64,000 nucleotides of DNA from an uncultured Alphaproteobacteria bacterium (GCA_944392125.1 CALXVP010000004.1:52979-116978), one strand, 5' to 3'; numbered from the stretch's first letter, positions 17,896 to 26,811 are shown. Numbers and translations are program-made. Notes: generated by a model not told the origin, from the sequence alone.

Positions 17896-18756
17896 TCATT
17901 TATCCGCAAGATTTTTACTAATATCTATGAAAAACTCCTTACTCCATAGATCCAATTTATTCGCATCGGTAATAAACGGTAATATATCCTGTTTTGCACT
18001 TTCGTAATCAATAGCTTCAAAACGTTCATTTAACATCGTTCTTAAAGTTTCTATCGTAAATGTATCATCGTCCTTTAAAACACCAGAATCTACAAGTCTT
18101 GCTTTTAAATGGGGTAAATTTATTTTTGATCGGTGCGACAGGTAAAATATATAGTCATATAAATCACGCCCTTTAACACGATTTTTCCAAGTCCGACAAA
18201 TAACTGCATGAACCTTACCGGCAAATAATGACGGCATATCATAAAGTTTAACTTGATATGGTGACGGCAGTAATCGGTATTTATTCTCAAAGGAGGCAAA
18301 GGCCGGAGGATTGGTATCAATCTCAAACTTTATTTTGATTATCTCACTAGGGTTAATATTGATGTCCTGCGAGCCATAAATACTGACAATATGTTCTTTT
18401 GTATTTCCCTTTAAAAAGGCTGATTTAATGTCAGAATCAACGGACTTTATTTTTTCTTCTATGGAAAATTTTAAGCCGACCGAAGCCAGCTCTGTTTCCA
18501 GCCCATTAAAATATGGTTTTAAATCAAAATCCGGATTTGGAGATATAAGCGAAAAATCCAGATCTTCAGAAAAACGATCGAGGCCATAAAAAATACGCAA
18601 TGCTGTACCGCCATAAAATGCAACATGTTTAAAGAAATCGGCTCGAGATAACCCGCATAAGGCAATCTCTTGGACAACCTCCTTTATAGCGTTTTTCTTT
18701 TCCGTCAGAGTTTTTGTTTGATATTGTTCCAACATCTGGGTTAAAATGGTTTGCAT
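17896..18756 (-). CDS. AbiEii/AbiGii-type nucleotidyltransferase toxin
   Basis: 286 residues. The nucleotidyltransferase core is visible: FYGGTALRIFYGLDRFSEDLDFSL (GGTALR and SEDLDF being the catalytic motifs), then IKFEIDTNPP and the helical KVHAVICRTWKNRVKGRDLYDYIFYL. In type IV abortive-infection systems this enzyme modifies nucleic acid, tRNA in studied homologues, and arrests growth on phage infection. The start overlaps the stop of the antitoxin gene by one base. The pair sits between two direct repeats as a cassette. Confidence 0.85.
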   Translation of the reverse strand: MQTILTQMLEQYQTKTLTEKKNAIKEVVQEIALCGLSRADFFKHVAFYGGTALRIFYGLDRFSEDLDFSLISPNPDFDLKPYFNGLETELASVGLKFSIEEKIKSVDSDIKSAFLKGNTKEHIVSIYGSQDININPSEIIKIKFEIDTNPPAFASFENKYRLLPSPYQVKLYDMPSLFAGKVHAVICRTWKNRVKGRDLYDYIFYLSHRSKINLPHLKARLVDSGVLKDDDTFTIETLRTMLNERFEAIDYESAKQDILPFITDANKLDLWSKEFFIDISKNLADK

Positions 18757-19343
18757 TATAAAGTTCTCCTAATCAGCTTACTAAGCATGTGAAGATTGGT
18801 TGAATGATAAAGAGGAGCTATTTTTTCTAATACTTCCTTATTAAGCTTGACGAACTCTCCTTCATCTATCCGCAAATCTTCAAACAAAAGTTCCTTTAAT
18901 TCTGTCAAATTCTTGATGGGCGGTAAAGTGTATAATTTATCGCATAATGCCTTTTCGGGCGTTGCAATTTGGTAAGAATAGCCATTCTCCTCATGAATTA
19001 ATACGGCAAGAGGGTATACTTCTGCCGGAACATCCCTGTATGTAAACAAACCAAAATTATTTTGATACTTCTTTTTTCTGCGCTTGTTAAATGTGGCAGA
19101 TGTATATGTCTTATAAACAGTTTCCGGAATGAGGGAATAAACATACAGTGCATAATCAAAAGATAAATACGACGGTCCGAAAATACGTCCGGCCAGATAT
19201 TGTCCATCGGTCGTAGGATCGGTTTCATATAATTCACGTGCAATAGGTATCAAGCGGCCTGCCTTTACTTCATATCGTATTTTATCGTAAATTTTGGCGT
19301 AATTACTATATTTTGTTTTTAAATCGTCAAAAGAATATATCAT
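18756..19343 (-). CDS. AbiEi-like antitoxin/transcriptional repressor
   Basis: About 195 residues from the ATG at 19343 (GGGAG upstream). The N-terminal half has a helix-turn-helix-like segment (YSNYAKIYDKIRYEVKAGRL) followed by the AbiEi-type region SFDYALYVYSLIPETVYKTYTSAT and TPEKALCDKLYTLPP. Such proteins repress their own operon and neutralise AbiEii without a stable complex. It is directly upstream of the toxin gene. It is called by context as well as sequence. Confidence 0.8.
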   Translation of the reverse strand: MIYSFDDLKTKYSNYAKIYDKIRYEVKAGRLIPIARELYETDPTTDGQYLAGRIFGPSYLSFDYALYVYSLIPETVYKTYTSATFNKRRKKKYQNNFGLFTYRDVPAEVYPLAVLIHEENGYSYQIATPEKALCDKLYTLPPIKNLTELKELLFEDLRIDEGEFVKLNKEVLEKIAPLYHSTNLHMLSKLIRRTL

Positions 19344-19429
19344 ATTTTCTCCCATTACTCCAATTATATTAGAGTTTCAGGAGAAAATCAAGCATTTTTT
19401 TACAAAATAGATAAAATATGACATCAGCT

Positions 19430-19482
19430 AAGCAATTTTAATTATCGCTTGGAATGTCAAAGTTCCCATAGTCAAAGACCGG
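19430..19482. repeat. 53-bp direct repeat, right copy (intact gene end)
   Basis: The functional copy: it includes the stop codon and last 14 codons of the gene at 19438-20199. It differs from the left copy at three positions. Confidence 0.85.
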
Positions 19483-20199
19483 GGCGCGGTATTTACTGAT
19501 TTTCTTGCTGAGTGTTGGGTCGCTTAAAAGATACTCTTTCACCAAGGCAGTGGCTAATTCATCTTCGGCCAGTTTTGGTTTTTCTATCACAAAAAATTCA
19601 TCCGCCGGCACAATGGGCTTTTTGGTATGCCCTTCGTACAATTTCTTCAGTTCTTCCCCTTGTTGATAGGCGGCCAAATTCAGGTGGTCCAGCGCCAACG
19701 CCAAAAAGGCTTCAAAAGGGATAGGATTCCCTGTCCATTCCAGATACTGCATTTTCATGATTTGAAGGGCCTCTATCAGATGAGCCACACCCCGATATTG
19801 ACGCCAGATATCTTTATAGCGAGGGGCATTGTTCTTTTGGGAATCTTTGGATTTTTCCTCTTTGATGTCTTTATCCAAAACAAATGCCGCTTTGTTGAGG
19901 CTGACTTTACCGGCCAATTTGGGATCCTGTTGCATAGACTGCATTGTCTTTAACATCCGCATGACATAAGCCCAATCGGTTGTTTGAATATGCTCTTGTA
20001 ATTTTTTCATCTCTTTGGCCGATCGGTACAGGCGTAAAAGTGAAACCCCACCCAATTTTTCAAAAACTTCGGGCATTTCCTTTTCAAGGCCTGAGACCTT
20101 TATCAGTAAAAATTCGCGTTGCAGAGCAGAATCTTTCGGAAATAAAGCCCGGGCCATAAACAAATATACTTGAAATAAATTCCTGTAAAATTCCTTCAT
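19438..20199 (-). CDS. hypothetical helical protein
   Basis: 253 residues, mostly helical and charged, with no signal peptide or membrane segment. A Lys/Glu/Asp/Ser-rich linker sits near residue 113-125. No recognised motif. The C-terminal PVFDYGNFDIPSDN is also encoded by the remnant left copy of the direct repeat, which shows that a second version of this gene end was once brought in with the AbiE cassette. It opens the mobile-element module, divergent from the excisionase-like gene. Function unknown. Confidence 0.55.
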   Translation of the reverse strand: MKEFYRNLFQVYLFMARALFPKDSALQREFLLIKVSGLEKEMPEVFEKLGGVSLLRLYRSAKEMKKLQEHIQTTDWAYVMRMLKTMQSMQQDPKLAGKVSLNKAAFVLDKDIKEEKSKDSQKNNAPRYKDIWRQYRGVAHLIEALQIMKMQYLEWTGNPIPFEAFLALALDHLNLAAYQQGEELKKLYEGHTKKPIVPADEFFVIEKPKLAEDELATALVKEYLLSDPTLSKKISKYRAPVFDYGNFDIPSDN

Positions 20200-20433
20200 C
20201 AGATACTCCTATATCCAAAGATATAGTCAAAAGGCGATAAAAAGGCAATATTTTTCAGGGGGAACAGGAACAAGTTTTTTGTACTCAACACTTTTTTTCG
20301 CAGACTGGGATTTTTAAAAAAATGCTAGTTTTCTTCAAAAAAATCTCAATGTTTATTCTTCTTTTTAAGCTTTATCTTTGCCTTGTTCGTATAAGGCGAT
20401 CAATGTCAACAATAAATTAAGGAGAAATAAAAG

Positions 20434-20646
20434 ATGGAAAAAAGAAAAGTAACGCAACGCTTTTATACAACAAAAGATGCCGCCACCTATCTGGGGTTAG
20501 CCCAACGCACCTTGCAAAAATATTGAGTGGACGGTTCCGGCCCCAAGTTCAGAAAAGTACGCGGTCATAGTTTTTATGATGTGGCGGATTTAGATGCTTG
20601 GGTGGAATCAGCCGAAAAAACAGCAATCACTTTTGATAAGAGGTAG
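20434..20646 (+). pseudogene. excisionase-like HTH gene with an in-frame TGA
   Basis: A 71-codon frame with GGAG before the ATG. The first 30 codons give a MerR/AlpA-like helix-turn-helix (TTKDAATYLGLAQRTLQKY). Codon 31 is TGA (20524-20526), and the same frame continues with VDGSGPKFRKVRGHSFYDVADLDAWVES (in parts, VDGSGPKF and YDVADLDAWVES), the typical second half of these DNA-binding proteins. A single C-to-T change from CGA (Arg) explains the stop. It is probably inactive, or makes only a 30-residue fragment. It belongs to the same module as the recombinase remnant. Confidence 0.75.
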
Positions 20647-20649
20647 CCC

Positions 20650-20748
20650 ATGAACAATCCGTTACACGAATTGGCGCTGGTCATACTCCCCACTTTGCTG
20701 AAAGTTTTCAATCAAGGGGAAGAAAGTGCCAAAAATAATCAGAATTAA
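20650..20748 (+). CDS. 32-residue amphipathic peptide
   Basis: Starts four bases after the stop of the HTH frame with AAGAGG as ribosome site. The peptide has a hydrophobic core, ELALVILPTLLKVFN, and a polar tail. It resembles the 30-residue peptide at 41818-41910 (both carry LA-xx-ILP-x-LL-x-V). Function unknown; a small membrane-active peptide or an element accessory protein are both possible. Confidence 0.45.
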   Translation: MNNPLHELALVILPTLLKVFNQGEESAKNNQN

Positions 20749-20797
20749 CTGGATATAAATTGTAAAAAGAGCGTTATTGTATTCACAAGGAGTCGTT

Positions 20798-21208
20798 ATG
20801 GTTGATACAAATCTTGACTTAAACATTGATATTTGTACTGTGCCGGATTTGCCTTTTCATGTCCTGAAACAGTATTATATCCAACTGTATAATCAAGAAG
20901 CCCGCATTGGCAATAAAGAGTTTTACATCTTGCGCGTTTCTTACCGTTTGCAAGAATTACGCCATGGGGGATTATCCGTAAAGACAAAAAGTCTGATTAA
21001 AAAACTCTTTGAAAAACAACAACGCAAGAAAAGTTTATATCCGGTGGGAACAGTGATAGTCCGCACCTATAAAGGAACGGACTATCGTGTCACTATTTTG
21101 GAAAGGGGCGTAGATATGGACGGCACCTATTACACCAGTTTATCATCAGCTGCCCATCATATCACAGGCATACGCACCTCGGGAAAACGCTTTTTTGGAG
21201 TTGGATAA
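20798..21208 (+). CDS. DUF2924 family protein of mobile elements
   Basis: 136 residues from the ATG at 20798 (AAGGAG upstream). The C-terminal half matches DUF2924: PVGTVIVRTYKGTDYRVTIL, then DGTYYTSLSSAAHHITG and SGKRFFGV. In Alphaproteobacteria this family regularly sits directly before a large serine recombinase, as here, where its stop overlaps the recombinase start by one base. Its role is thought to be accessory to recombination; this is association, not proof. Confidence 0.8.
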   Translation: MVDTNLDLNIDICTVPDLPFHVLKQYYIQLYNQEARIGNKEFYILRVSYRLQELRHGGLSVKTKSLIKKLFEKQQRKKSLYPVGTVIVRTYKGTDYRVTILERGVDMDGTYYTSLSSAAHHITGIRTSGKRFFGVG

Positions 21209-22175
21209 TGAGATGTGCAATCTATACACGTAAATCAACAGACGAAGGATTAGAAAAACAATTTAATACCCTGGAAGCTCAACGGGAAGCCGGGGAAAAT
21301 TATATCAAGGCGCAACGTCATCAAGGATGGGAATTGATAGACAAACATTATGATGACGGTGGTTATTCCGACGGTAATATGAACCGACCGGCTTTTCAAG
21401 AATTACTGGCCGATATTCAAGCGAATAAAGTGGATATGGTGGTTATTTATAAAATTGACCGGTTGACCAGATCTCTTTTAGATTTTTCCAAGATGATTGA
21501 AATTTTTGATAAACACCACTGCTCTTTTGAATCGGTGACACAAAATATCAATACGGCGGATAGCATGGGGCGATTGATGTTGAATGTGCTCCTTTCTTTT
21601 GCGCAGTTTGAACGGGAAATCAGTGGAGAACGCATCCGCGATAAGATTCTGGCATCCAAGAAAAAGGGTATGTGGGTCGGCGGTGTTCCCCCGTTTGGTT
21701 ATAAAGGTGAAAATAAAAAACTGGTGGTTGTGCCGGAAGATGCCGAAAAGGTCAAGCACGTTTATGAACTGTTTTTATCATCCGGTAATTTATCCATGGT
21801 GGGCCATATCCTTTTACGGGAAAATTGCACCTTTCGGGGGAAAGTTCCCGGCTGGACCTTTTTAAGGAGTATGCTCAACAATCGTGTTTATATCGGCGAG
21901 ATTACGCATAAAGGGACTTCTTTCCCAGGCCAACATCAACCGATTATTGATAAAGAAACATTTGAATCCGCCCAAAACCTATTCAAATCAAATACACAAA
22001 AAATCCGGCGGCGGCGGTTAAAACCGGTCAGTAAAAACGACCGGATATTATTGATGCCATTTTACGGGGAGCTCAACCCAAAACAATGACCGCCCGAGAA
22101 TTGCTCAGAGCCTCTATCCCGGCCAGTTGGCCCGAACAAAGAAAACTGTTCGGTTTTCCACCAGTCAAAGATTAA
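21208..22175 (+). pseudogene. large serine recombinase with an internal deletion and frameshift
   Basis: The N-terminal part (frame 1, 21208-22089) has the resolvase domain: AIYTRKSTDE with the catalytic Ser, IYKIDRLTRSLLDF and FAQFEREISGERIRDK, then the recombinase domain up to about residue 275. The frame ends abnormally at 22089. In another frame, from about 22044 to 22175, lies an intact family C-terminus, PDIIDAILRGAQPK followed by ELLRASIPASWPEQRKLFGF. The middle (zinc ribbon and coiled coil, probably over 100 residues) is missing between them. Full relatives are about 500 residues. It is therefore most likely a dead integrase. Confidence 0.82.
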
Positions 22176-22208
22176 CCATTTTCCCTCTCATTAGAAAGGA
22201 CACACCTG

Positions 22209-22973
22209 ATGTCTCAAAACAAACAAAAAACGGATGATCCGCAGTTCCCTCTTGGCTTTGTCAAATTAGACAGACGTTATTTAAACTGGCGTTGGCTTCC
22301 GGATGAAAATGTCTGCCAAGTGTACCTTTATCTCTTACTGCGAGCAAATTTCCAAGATAAAGAACTTTATGAATATGTTATCCATAAAGGCGAATTGCTG
22401 ACCAGTTATGCTGTGATCTCAGAGGCCTTAAAAAAATCCCCACAACAAATCAAGCGGGTTATAGCAAAACTCAAAAAAACCGGTGAAGTTGATACAAAAC
22501 GCTTAGCAAACGGACTACTTATAAAGATGTTAAAATATAATAATTTCAATGTGTTAGGCGGTGATGAATTATCCCCATGCGACTCAGGCGCGAACTACCT
22601 GCGGACGACCGGCGAACTACCTGCGGCCATAAATAAGAAAGGAAAGAATGCCCAGAATGTATATAATGAAAAAGAAACTCCCTCAGGCTTGGCAATGAAT
22701 TGGAGTGTGCCAAGGCAAGGCTCAATTTCTAAAGATCCGGTTCCAATCGGACAGCTGTTGGGGCTAAGTGATAACAGCCCGTCCATAGAACAAGTGGAAG
22801 AGTATTGTCAAGTAAGGCAGTATCATAAAATCAACCCTTACCTGTTCCATGTTTATTATTCCCGCAAAAAGTGGTGTGATAAGTATGGCAACCCAATTAA
22901 AGATTGGAAGCGCTCGGTTGACCAATGGGAAATGTACGGGGAAGAATATGCCAAAACCAATGAAGAAGGCTAA
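22209..22973 (+). CDS. replication-initiator-like winged-helix protein
   Basis: 254 residues. The N-terminal about 110 residues (FVKLDRRYLNWRWL, VCQVYLYLLLRANF, LKKSPQQIKRVIAKLKKTGE) look like a winged-helix phage or plasmid replication protein of the DnaD/replisome-organiser type. The C-terminal part (QVEEYCQVRQYHKINPYLFHVYYSRKKW) resembles the DnaD-like tail. A repeat array lies inside the gene at 22588-22630, as origins do in lambda-type O genes. GAAAGG lies 5 bases or so upstream of the ATG. The assignment rests on fold-like similarity. Confidence 0.55.
   Translation: MSQNKQKTDDPQFPLGFVKLDRRYLNWRWLPDENVCQVYLYLLLRANFQDKELYEYVIHKGELLTSYAVISEALKKSPQQIKRVIAKLKKTGEVDTKRLANGLLIKMLKYNNFNVLGGDELSPCDSGANYLRTTGELPAAINKKGKNAQNVYNEKETPSGLAMNWSVPRQGSISKDPVPIGQLLGLSDNSPSIEQVEEYCQVRQYHKINPYLFHVYYSRKKWCDKYGNPIKDWKRSVDQWEMYGEEYAKTNEEG
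22588..22630. repeat. GAACTACCTGCGG-type repeats inside the replication-like gene
   Basis: Two copies of GCGAACTACCTGCGG separated by GACGACCG-type half repeats. The complementary motif (GCAGGTAGTTCGCCGG) recurs at 54245-54350 in island 2. They may be replication iterons. Confidence 0.5.
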
Positions 22974-23051
22974 AAGTTTTGCGCTTACTAATTTACTTTC
23001 TTTTTTTGAAAAACAGTGCTATATAATAATCACAAATAGAAAGGATATACA

Positions 23052-23567
23052 ATGACATTTGAAGAACTGAGTACAGTGCGTTATACGCAAAGAAGTTACG
23101 ATACTAAACCGGTTGAAGATGACAAAATCCAAAAGATTTTGCAGGCCGGACGGGTGGCCCCCACCGCCAAAAACAACCAACCGCAAAAGGTCTATGTTGT
23201 TCAATCGGCGGCGGCTATGGATAAGTTGCGCACCTTGACACCATGTCATTACAATGCCCCGCTTGCCATGATTATTTGCTATGATAAAAATCAAGAATGG
23301 CACAACCCAACTGATGAGACTATTACTTCGGGCGTTGAGGATGCATCCATTGTGGCAACACACATGATGTTGCAGGCCGCAGACTTGGGCGTTCATTCCA
23401 CTTGGGTGAATATGTTTAACCCGGATGAAACGCGCAAGGCTTTTGATTTGCCCGAAAACGAAGTACCCGTTTTGCTCATGATGTTCGGTTATCCGACAGC
23501 CTCGGCGGCACCAGCGCCAACGCATACGAACAAGAAGCCCTTGTCCGATACCGTTCAATTTTTGTAA
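23052..23567 (+). CDS. nitroreductase family flavoprotein
   Basis: 171 residues. The FMN-binding N-terminus RYTQRSYDTKPVEDDKI, AGRVAPTAKNNQPQKVYVV and the C-terminal ENEVPVLLMMFGYP are typical of the short nitroreductase branch. These enzymes reduce nitro, quinone or enone substrates with NAD(P)H. GAAAGG precedes the start and a TATAAT box lies about 30 bases before that. A cargo gene within the island; the substrate is unknown. Confidence 0.85.
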   Translation: MTFEELSTVRYTQRSYDTKPVEDDKIQKILQAGRVAPTAKNNQPQKVYVVQSAAAMDKLRTLTPCHYNAPLAMIICYDKNQEWHNPTDETITSGVEDASIVATHMMLQAADLGVHSTWVNMFNPDETRKAFDLPENEVPVLLMMFGYPTASAAPAPTHTNKKPLSDTVQFL

Positions 23568-24057
23568 TTTCTCTGTTGTTTTGATTGCTAGCCACCTGAT
23601 CAAAAGGGGGGGCTTTTTTGTATCTACGAGGATGCAAGCCGCAGTGTTTTTTTAGTAAAATCAAAAAATTTTGGGTGGTCAGTGGTCAGATAAAAACATA
23701 TAAATATCAATGAGTTATAAAGTTTTATTTTCACTTCGGGTGGTCACTTGGCCTTTTTGGGTGGTCACCCGGGTGGTCGGGCATCCGGCTATGGGTCCTT
23801 CCTGGCGAGATTTCATATGCGGGGACGCAAGCCGCACCATATTTCTAGCGAAACAGAAAAATTCTGGCTGGTCAGGCATATCCCAAACACCAATAAACAC
23901 AAGGGTTATAATGGGGTCCGATTTTTCCTGGCTGGTCACTGGTCACTTCTGGCTGGTTACCCCTTCAAAATAATGCATATTTCTTGCAAATTAATGCCGA
24001 AATAACTGGATAATTTTTCGAAAAAGAGCGTTCATTGTGATGCGAAAGGAGATTATC
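23568..24057. repeat. degenerate GGTGGTCA/CTGGTCA repeat region
   Basis: About nine copies of GGTGGTCA or CTGGTCA in one orientation occur between 23674 and 23960. In addition a longer unit of about 52 bases is duplicated: 23630-23681 (GATGCAAGCCGC...TTTTGGGTGGTCA) and 23821-23873 (GACGCAAGCCGC...TTCTGGCTGGTCA). No gene is credible here; the open frames are repeat by-products. It could be an origin, a transfer site or protein-binding array. Confidence 0.55.
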
Positions 24058-24366
24058 ATGAAAACAGTTAAAACTTACATGGTCAGGAAGCCTTCAGATA
24101 TTGAAGAAGTTCGGGATTTAACCAAAAAATACGCGCACCAAGTCGAAGAAGTTGTGATAGCCGAGAGGGTTCACCTGTCACCCATTTGGTATCAGGCCAT
24201 TTGCCAACGCCCGCTGGACAACTACATCTTTTTATCCGGTAAAGGGGGATATAATAACGACAACCAACGTCAGGTTATCGCCCTAGAATGTGACGGTCAG
24301 CCGACACTCTACGCCGACCCGTCCGGCTCAAGCTATTGCCGCTACTTGGGGCTTGAGGTTAAATAA
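24058..24366 (+). CDS. hypothetical protein
   Basis: 102 residues from the ATG at 24058, chosen for the AAAGGAGA upstream. Compact alpha/beta composition, no signal or membrane segment, C-terminal YLGLEVK. It begins a run of three closely spaced small genes (24058-24929) that is typical of mobile-element cargo. No family recognised. Confidence 0.55.
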   Translation: MKTVKTYMVRKPSDIEEVRDLTKKYAHQVEEVVIAERVHLSPIWYQAICQRPLDNYIFLSGKGGYNNDNQRQVIALECDGQPTLYADPSGSSYCRYLGLEVK

Positions 24367-24376
24367 GGAGAATAAC

Positions 24377-24748
24377 ATGTATAAAGAAGTACCGGAAGAT
24401 TTAAAGAATAAAATTAAGGCGGTGGCTGACGCAATGAATAAGCACGACTGTGTGGTTCATACCATGCTCTTTGCCGCAGGGGAAAACAATTATGGTTATA
24501 AACCCCACCTCGGCCCAAAGAAAAGGAAATACTGTAAAATACCTGAGGAGCGTCTAAAAGAATGCGGACAGATATTTCATGAAGCCCACAAAGCCCTCAA
24601 GGAAGAAGGTATTGAACTTCTCATCTGTTTGATGTCCTCAAAACAAGGTGGAGTCATGATTTTTGTCAGCAAAGAGGCGGCTAGGTGCCGTCTTGACATA
24701 TTTAGAGAACTTGAAAAAATGGAGAAGCGTCATGCCAAAATATCCTGA
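24377..24748 (+). CDS. hypothetical protein
   Basis: 123 residues from the ATG at 24377 (AAGGAG upstream); an in-frame start at 24290 overlaps the previous gene and lacks a site. The sequence is soluble and charged, with KPHLGPKKRKYCKIPEERLKECGQ and a hydrophobic LLICLMSS strand. The last 17 bases overlap the next gene. No family recognised. Confidence 0.55.
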   Translation: MYKEVPEDLKNKIKAVADAMNKHDCVVHTMLFAAGENNYGYKPHLGPKKRKYCKIPEERLKECGQIFHEAHKALKEEGIELLICLMSSKQGGVMIFVSKEAARCRLDIFRELEKMEKRHAKIS

Positions 24749-24929
24749 TATTACTGTCTTGTTGACCGGTAAAGACGGGAATGCCTTTAATATATTAGGT
24801 ATCTGTTTACGGGCGATGCGCCGGGCAGGCCTTTCCCAAGAAGAACGCGATGCTTTTTACGCCGAAGCCACCTCCGGCAATTACGACCACTTGCTTGCCA
24901 TCTGCATGGAATGGTTTGAGGTAGAATAA
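24732..24929 (+). CDS. small hypothetical protein
   Basis: 65 residues from the ATG at 24732, overlapping the preceding gene. GKDGNAFNILGICLRAMRRAGLSQEERDAFYAEA gives two helices with an acidic C-terminus. Similar short proteins occur among phage and integrative-element genes, but I cannot assign a function. Confidence 0.55.
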   Translation: MPKYPDITVLLTGKDGNAFNILGICLRAMRRAGLSQEERDAFYAEATSGNYDHLLAICMEWFEVE

Positions 24930-25009
24930 CACTGATTTTTTAATTTTTCATTGCTTTTTCTCGTACTGTTTACTAGAATATGAGGAGCTATTACAGATAG
25001 GAGTTAAAA

Positions 25010-26710
25010 ATGACAATACCTCATCCGATGTCCATATTAGATCTAGTAAAAGAATTTGAACGGGGCCAAATGCAATTACCGGAAATGCAACGCGGCTATG
25101 TTTGGAAATCCACTCAAGTTCGAGACCTATTAGACTCTTTATACAGAGGATACCCAACGGGTAATATTTTACGCTGGGAGACAACAGATAATTCTGTTGA
25201 ATTACGAAATTCTGCCATTGATCAAACATCTGAAAAATGGGCAAACTCTTATCTCCTTTTAGATGGGCAACAAAGGCTCACATCTTTGGCTGCAGTGGTT
25301 CAAGGAAAATTAGTTCAAGTTAGAGATTCCAAAAAACCTATTGATATTTATTTTAATCTTGAACATGAAGAAAATATGTATGAAACGGAATTAGGAGATG
25401 ATGAGGTAGACGAAAATATTTTTGAAGCGGATGATGACGACGAAAAAGAGGAAAAAGATCCCCTAGATAACTATGACAAACCTTTTATTGTAGCCAACAA
25501 TCGTGTCAAACAAAATCCTAATTGGGTATCCGTTACAGAAGTTTTCAAAGCCAACGATATTACACCTTTTTTGCAAAGGATCGGAATAAATTCATTTGAT
25601 GATCCTCGTTACAAAAAGTATCAAGAAAGATTAAGAAGGCTTATGAGTATTAAGGATTACGAATTTCCTGTTATCACATTAAAAAAAGAATTAAAATATG
25701 ATGAAGTTGCTGATATTTTCGTTCGTGTAAACTCTCTTGGTACAAAGTTAAAAGGCTCAGATTTAGCGTTGGCGCAGATTACATCAAAATGGCATGGCTC
25801 GCTAAAAATTTTTGATGAGTTTCATGAAGAATGTAAAAAAACGAATTGGGATATAAGTATTGGTACGTTGTTAAGGACCCTTATTGCTATTACAACGGGA
25901 CAGTCTAAGTTTAAAATTGTTTCTTCTCTTTCTTTGGAAAAATTACAAGAGGGATGGGATAAAACTAAAGAGGCTGTGTCTTTTGTTCTTGCCTACTTGA
26001 CACAAAATTTTGATATTGAAAATCAAAATTTGTTATCATCTCCGTATTTTATTACGACCTTAGCCTATTTTGTGTATGTAAAAGATAAGCAAATTACAGA
26101 ACATGAAACTAATTTGTTAAAAAAATGGTTTTTGATAGCCAATGCAAAAGGACGTTATTCGTGGGGGTCATCGGAAACAAAGTTAGATGAGGACTTAGCG
26201 GCAATAAAACAAGGGAATATTGAAAAATTACTTGATATTATTACGACCCAATTTGGTAGACTGGATATTACTTTAGATGATTTACGTGGTAAAAATCGCA
26301 CAAGCGGATTCTTTAAGACGATGTTTACACTTATGCATAGAAACAGGGCCAGAGATTGGAATACAGACCTTGTTATAAGTATGAAACATCCGGGAAAGAA
26401 AGATAAAATCGAATTTCATCACATCTTTCCTAAAAATATTCTGAAAGAAAAATACGACAGAAAAGAAATAAATGACATCTCAAACTTGACATTTATTGGC
26501 AAAGTTACAAACATTCAAATCAGCGATCAAAATCCGGAAGTTTATTTAAATGAAATTGTAAAAGAACGGGACATTGAAATCTTGAAAGAACACTGCATTC
26601 CTATGGAAAAAGAACTTTGGAAAATAGATAGATTTATCGATTTCACTGATAAGCGAAGAGAATTACTGTTAAAACTGATTAATGATTATCTGGAAGATAT
26701 AAAAGTATAA
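25010..26710 (+). CDS. GmrSD-like DUF262/DUF1524 nuclease
   Basis: 566 residues. The N-terminal DUF262 domain has QLPEMQRGYVWKSTQVRDLLDSLYRGYPTG (start and end diagnostic) and the DGQQR motif at LLLDGQQRLTSL, a ParB-like NTP site. The C-terminal DUF1524 domain has the His-Me-finger motif EFHHIFPKNIL followed by ISNLTFI. This single-chain fusion is the architecture of type IV restriction enzymes that cut modified phage DNA. An acidic insert lies near residue 125-155. It directly precedes the type I operon, forming a defence cluster. Confidence 0.88.
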   Translation: MTIPHPMSILDLVKEFERGQMQLPEMQRGYVWKSTQVRDLLDSLYRGYPTGNILRWETTDNSVELRNSAIDQTSEKWANSYLLLDGQQRLTSLAAVVQGKLVQVRDSKKPIDIYFNLEHEENMYETELGDDEVDENIFEADDDDEKEEKDPLDNYDKPFIVANNRVKQNPNWVSVTEVFKANDITPFLQRIGINSFDDPRYKKYQERLRRLMSIKDYEFPVITLKKELKYDEVADIFVRVNSLGTKLKGSDLALAQITSKWHGSLKIFDEFHEECKKTNWDISIGTLLRTLIAITTGQSKFKIVSSLSLEKLQEGWDKTKEAVSFVLAYLTQNFDIENQNLLSSPYFITTLAYFVYVKDKQITEHETNLLKKWFLIANAKGRYSWGSSETKLDEDLAAIKQGNIEKLLDIITTQFGRLDITLDDLRGKNRTSGFFKTMFTLMHRNRARDWNTDLVISMKHPGKKDKIEFHHIFPKNILKEKYDRKEINDISNLTFIGKVTNIQISDQNPEVYLNEIVKERDIEILKEHCIPMEKELWKIDRFIDFTDKRRELLLKLINDYLEDIKV

Positions 26711-26811
26711 TTTTGCCTTTGCCCTTAGAAAATCTGAATTATCTCTTGCAATTTCGATGGGTTTCATATAAAATCATGTGAGTTCAAATCAGAATTGACA
26801 GGAGATGCACC

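Noticed and set aside
20524..20526. TGA read as tryptophan (recoded genetic code)
   Set aside because: Many genes in the window end normally at TGA, and the site is expected to hold Arg (CGA), so a point mutation is simpler.
23710..24005. Three overlapping open frames in the repeat region
   Set aside because: They are translations of the GGTGGTCA repeats in several frames, without ribosome sites.
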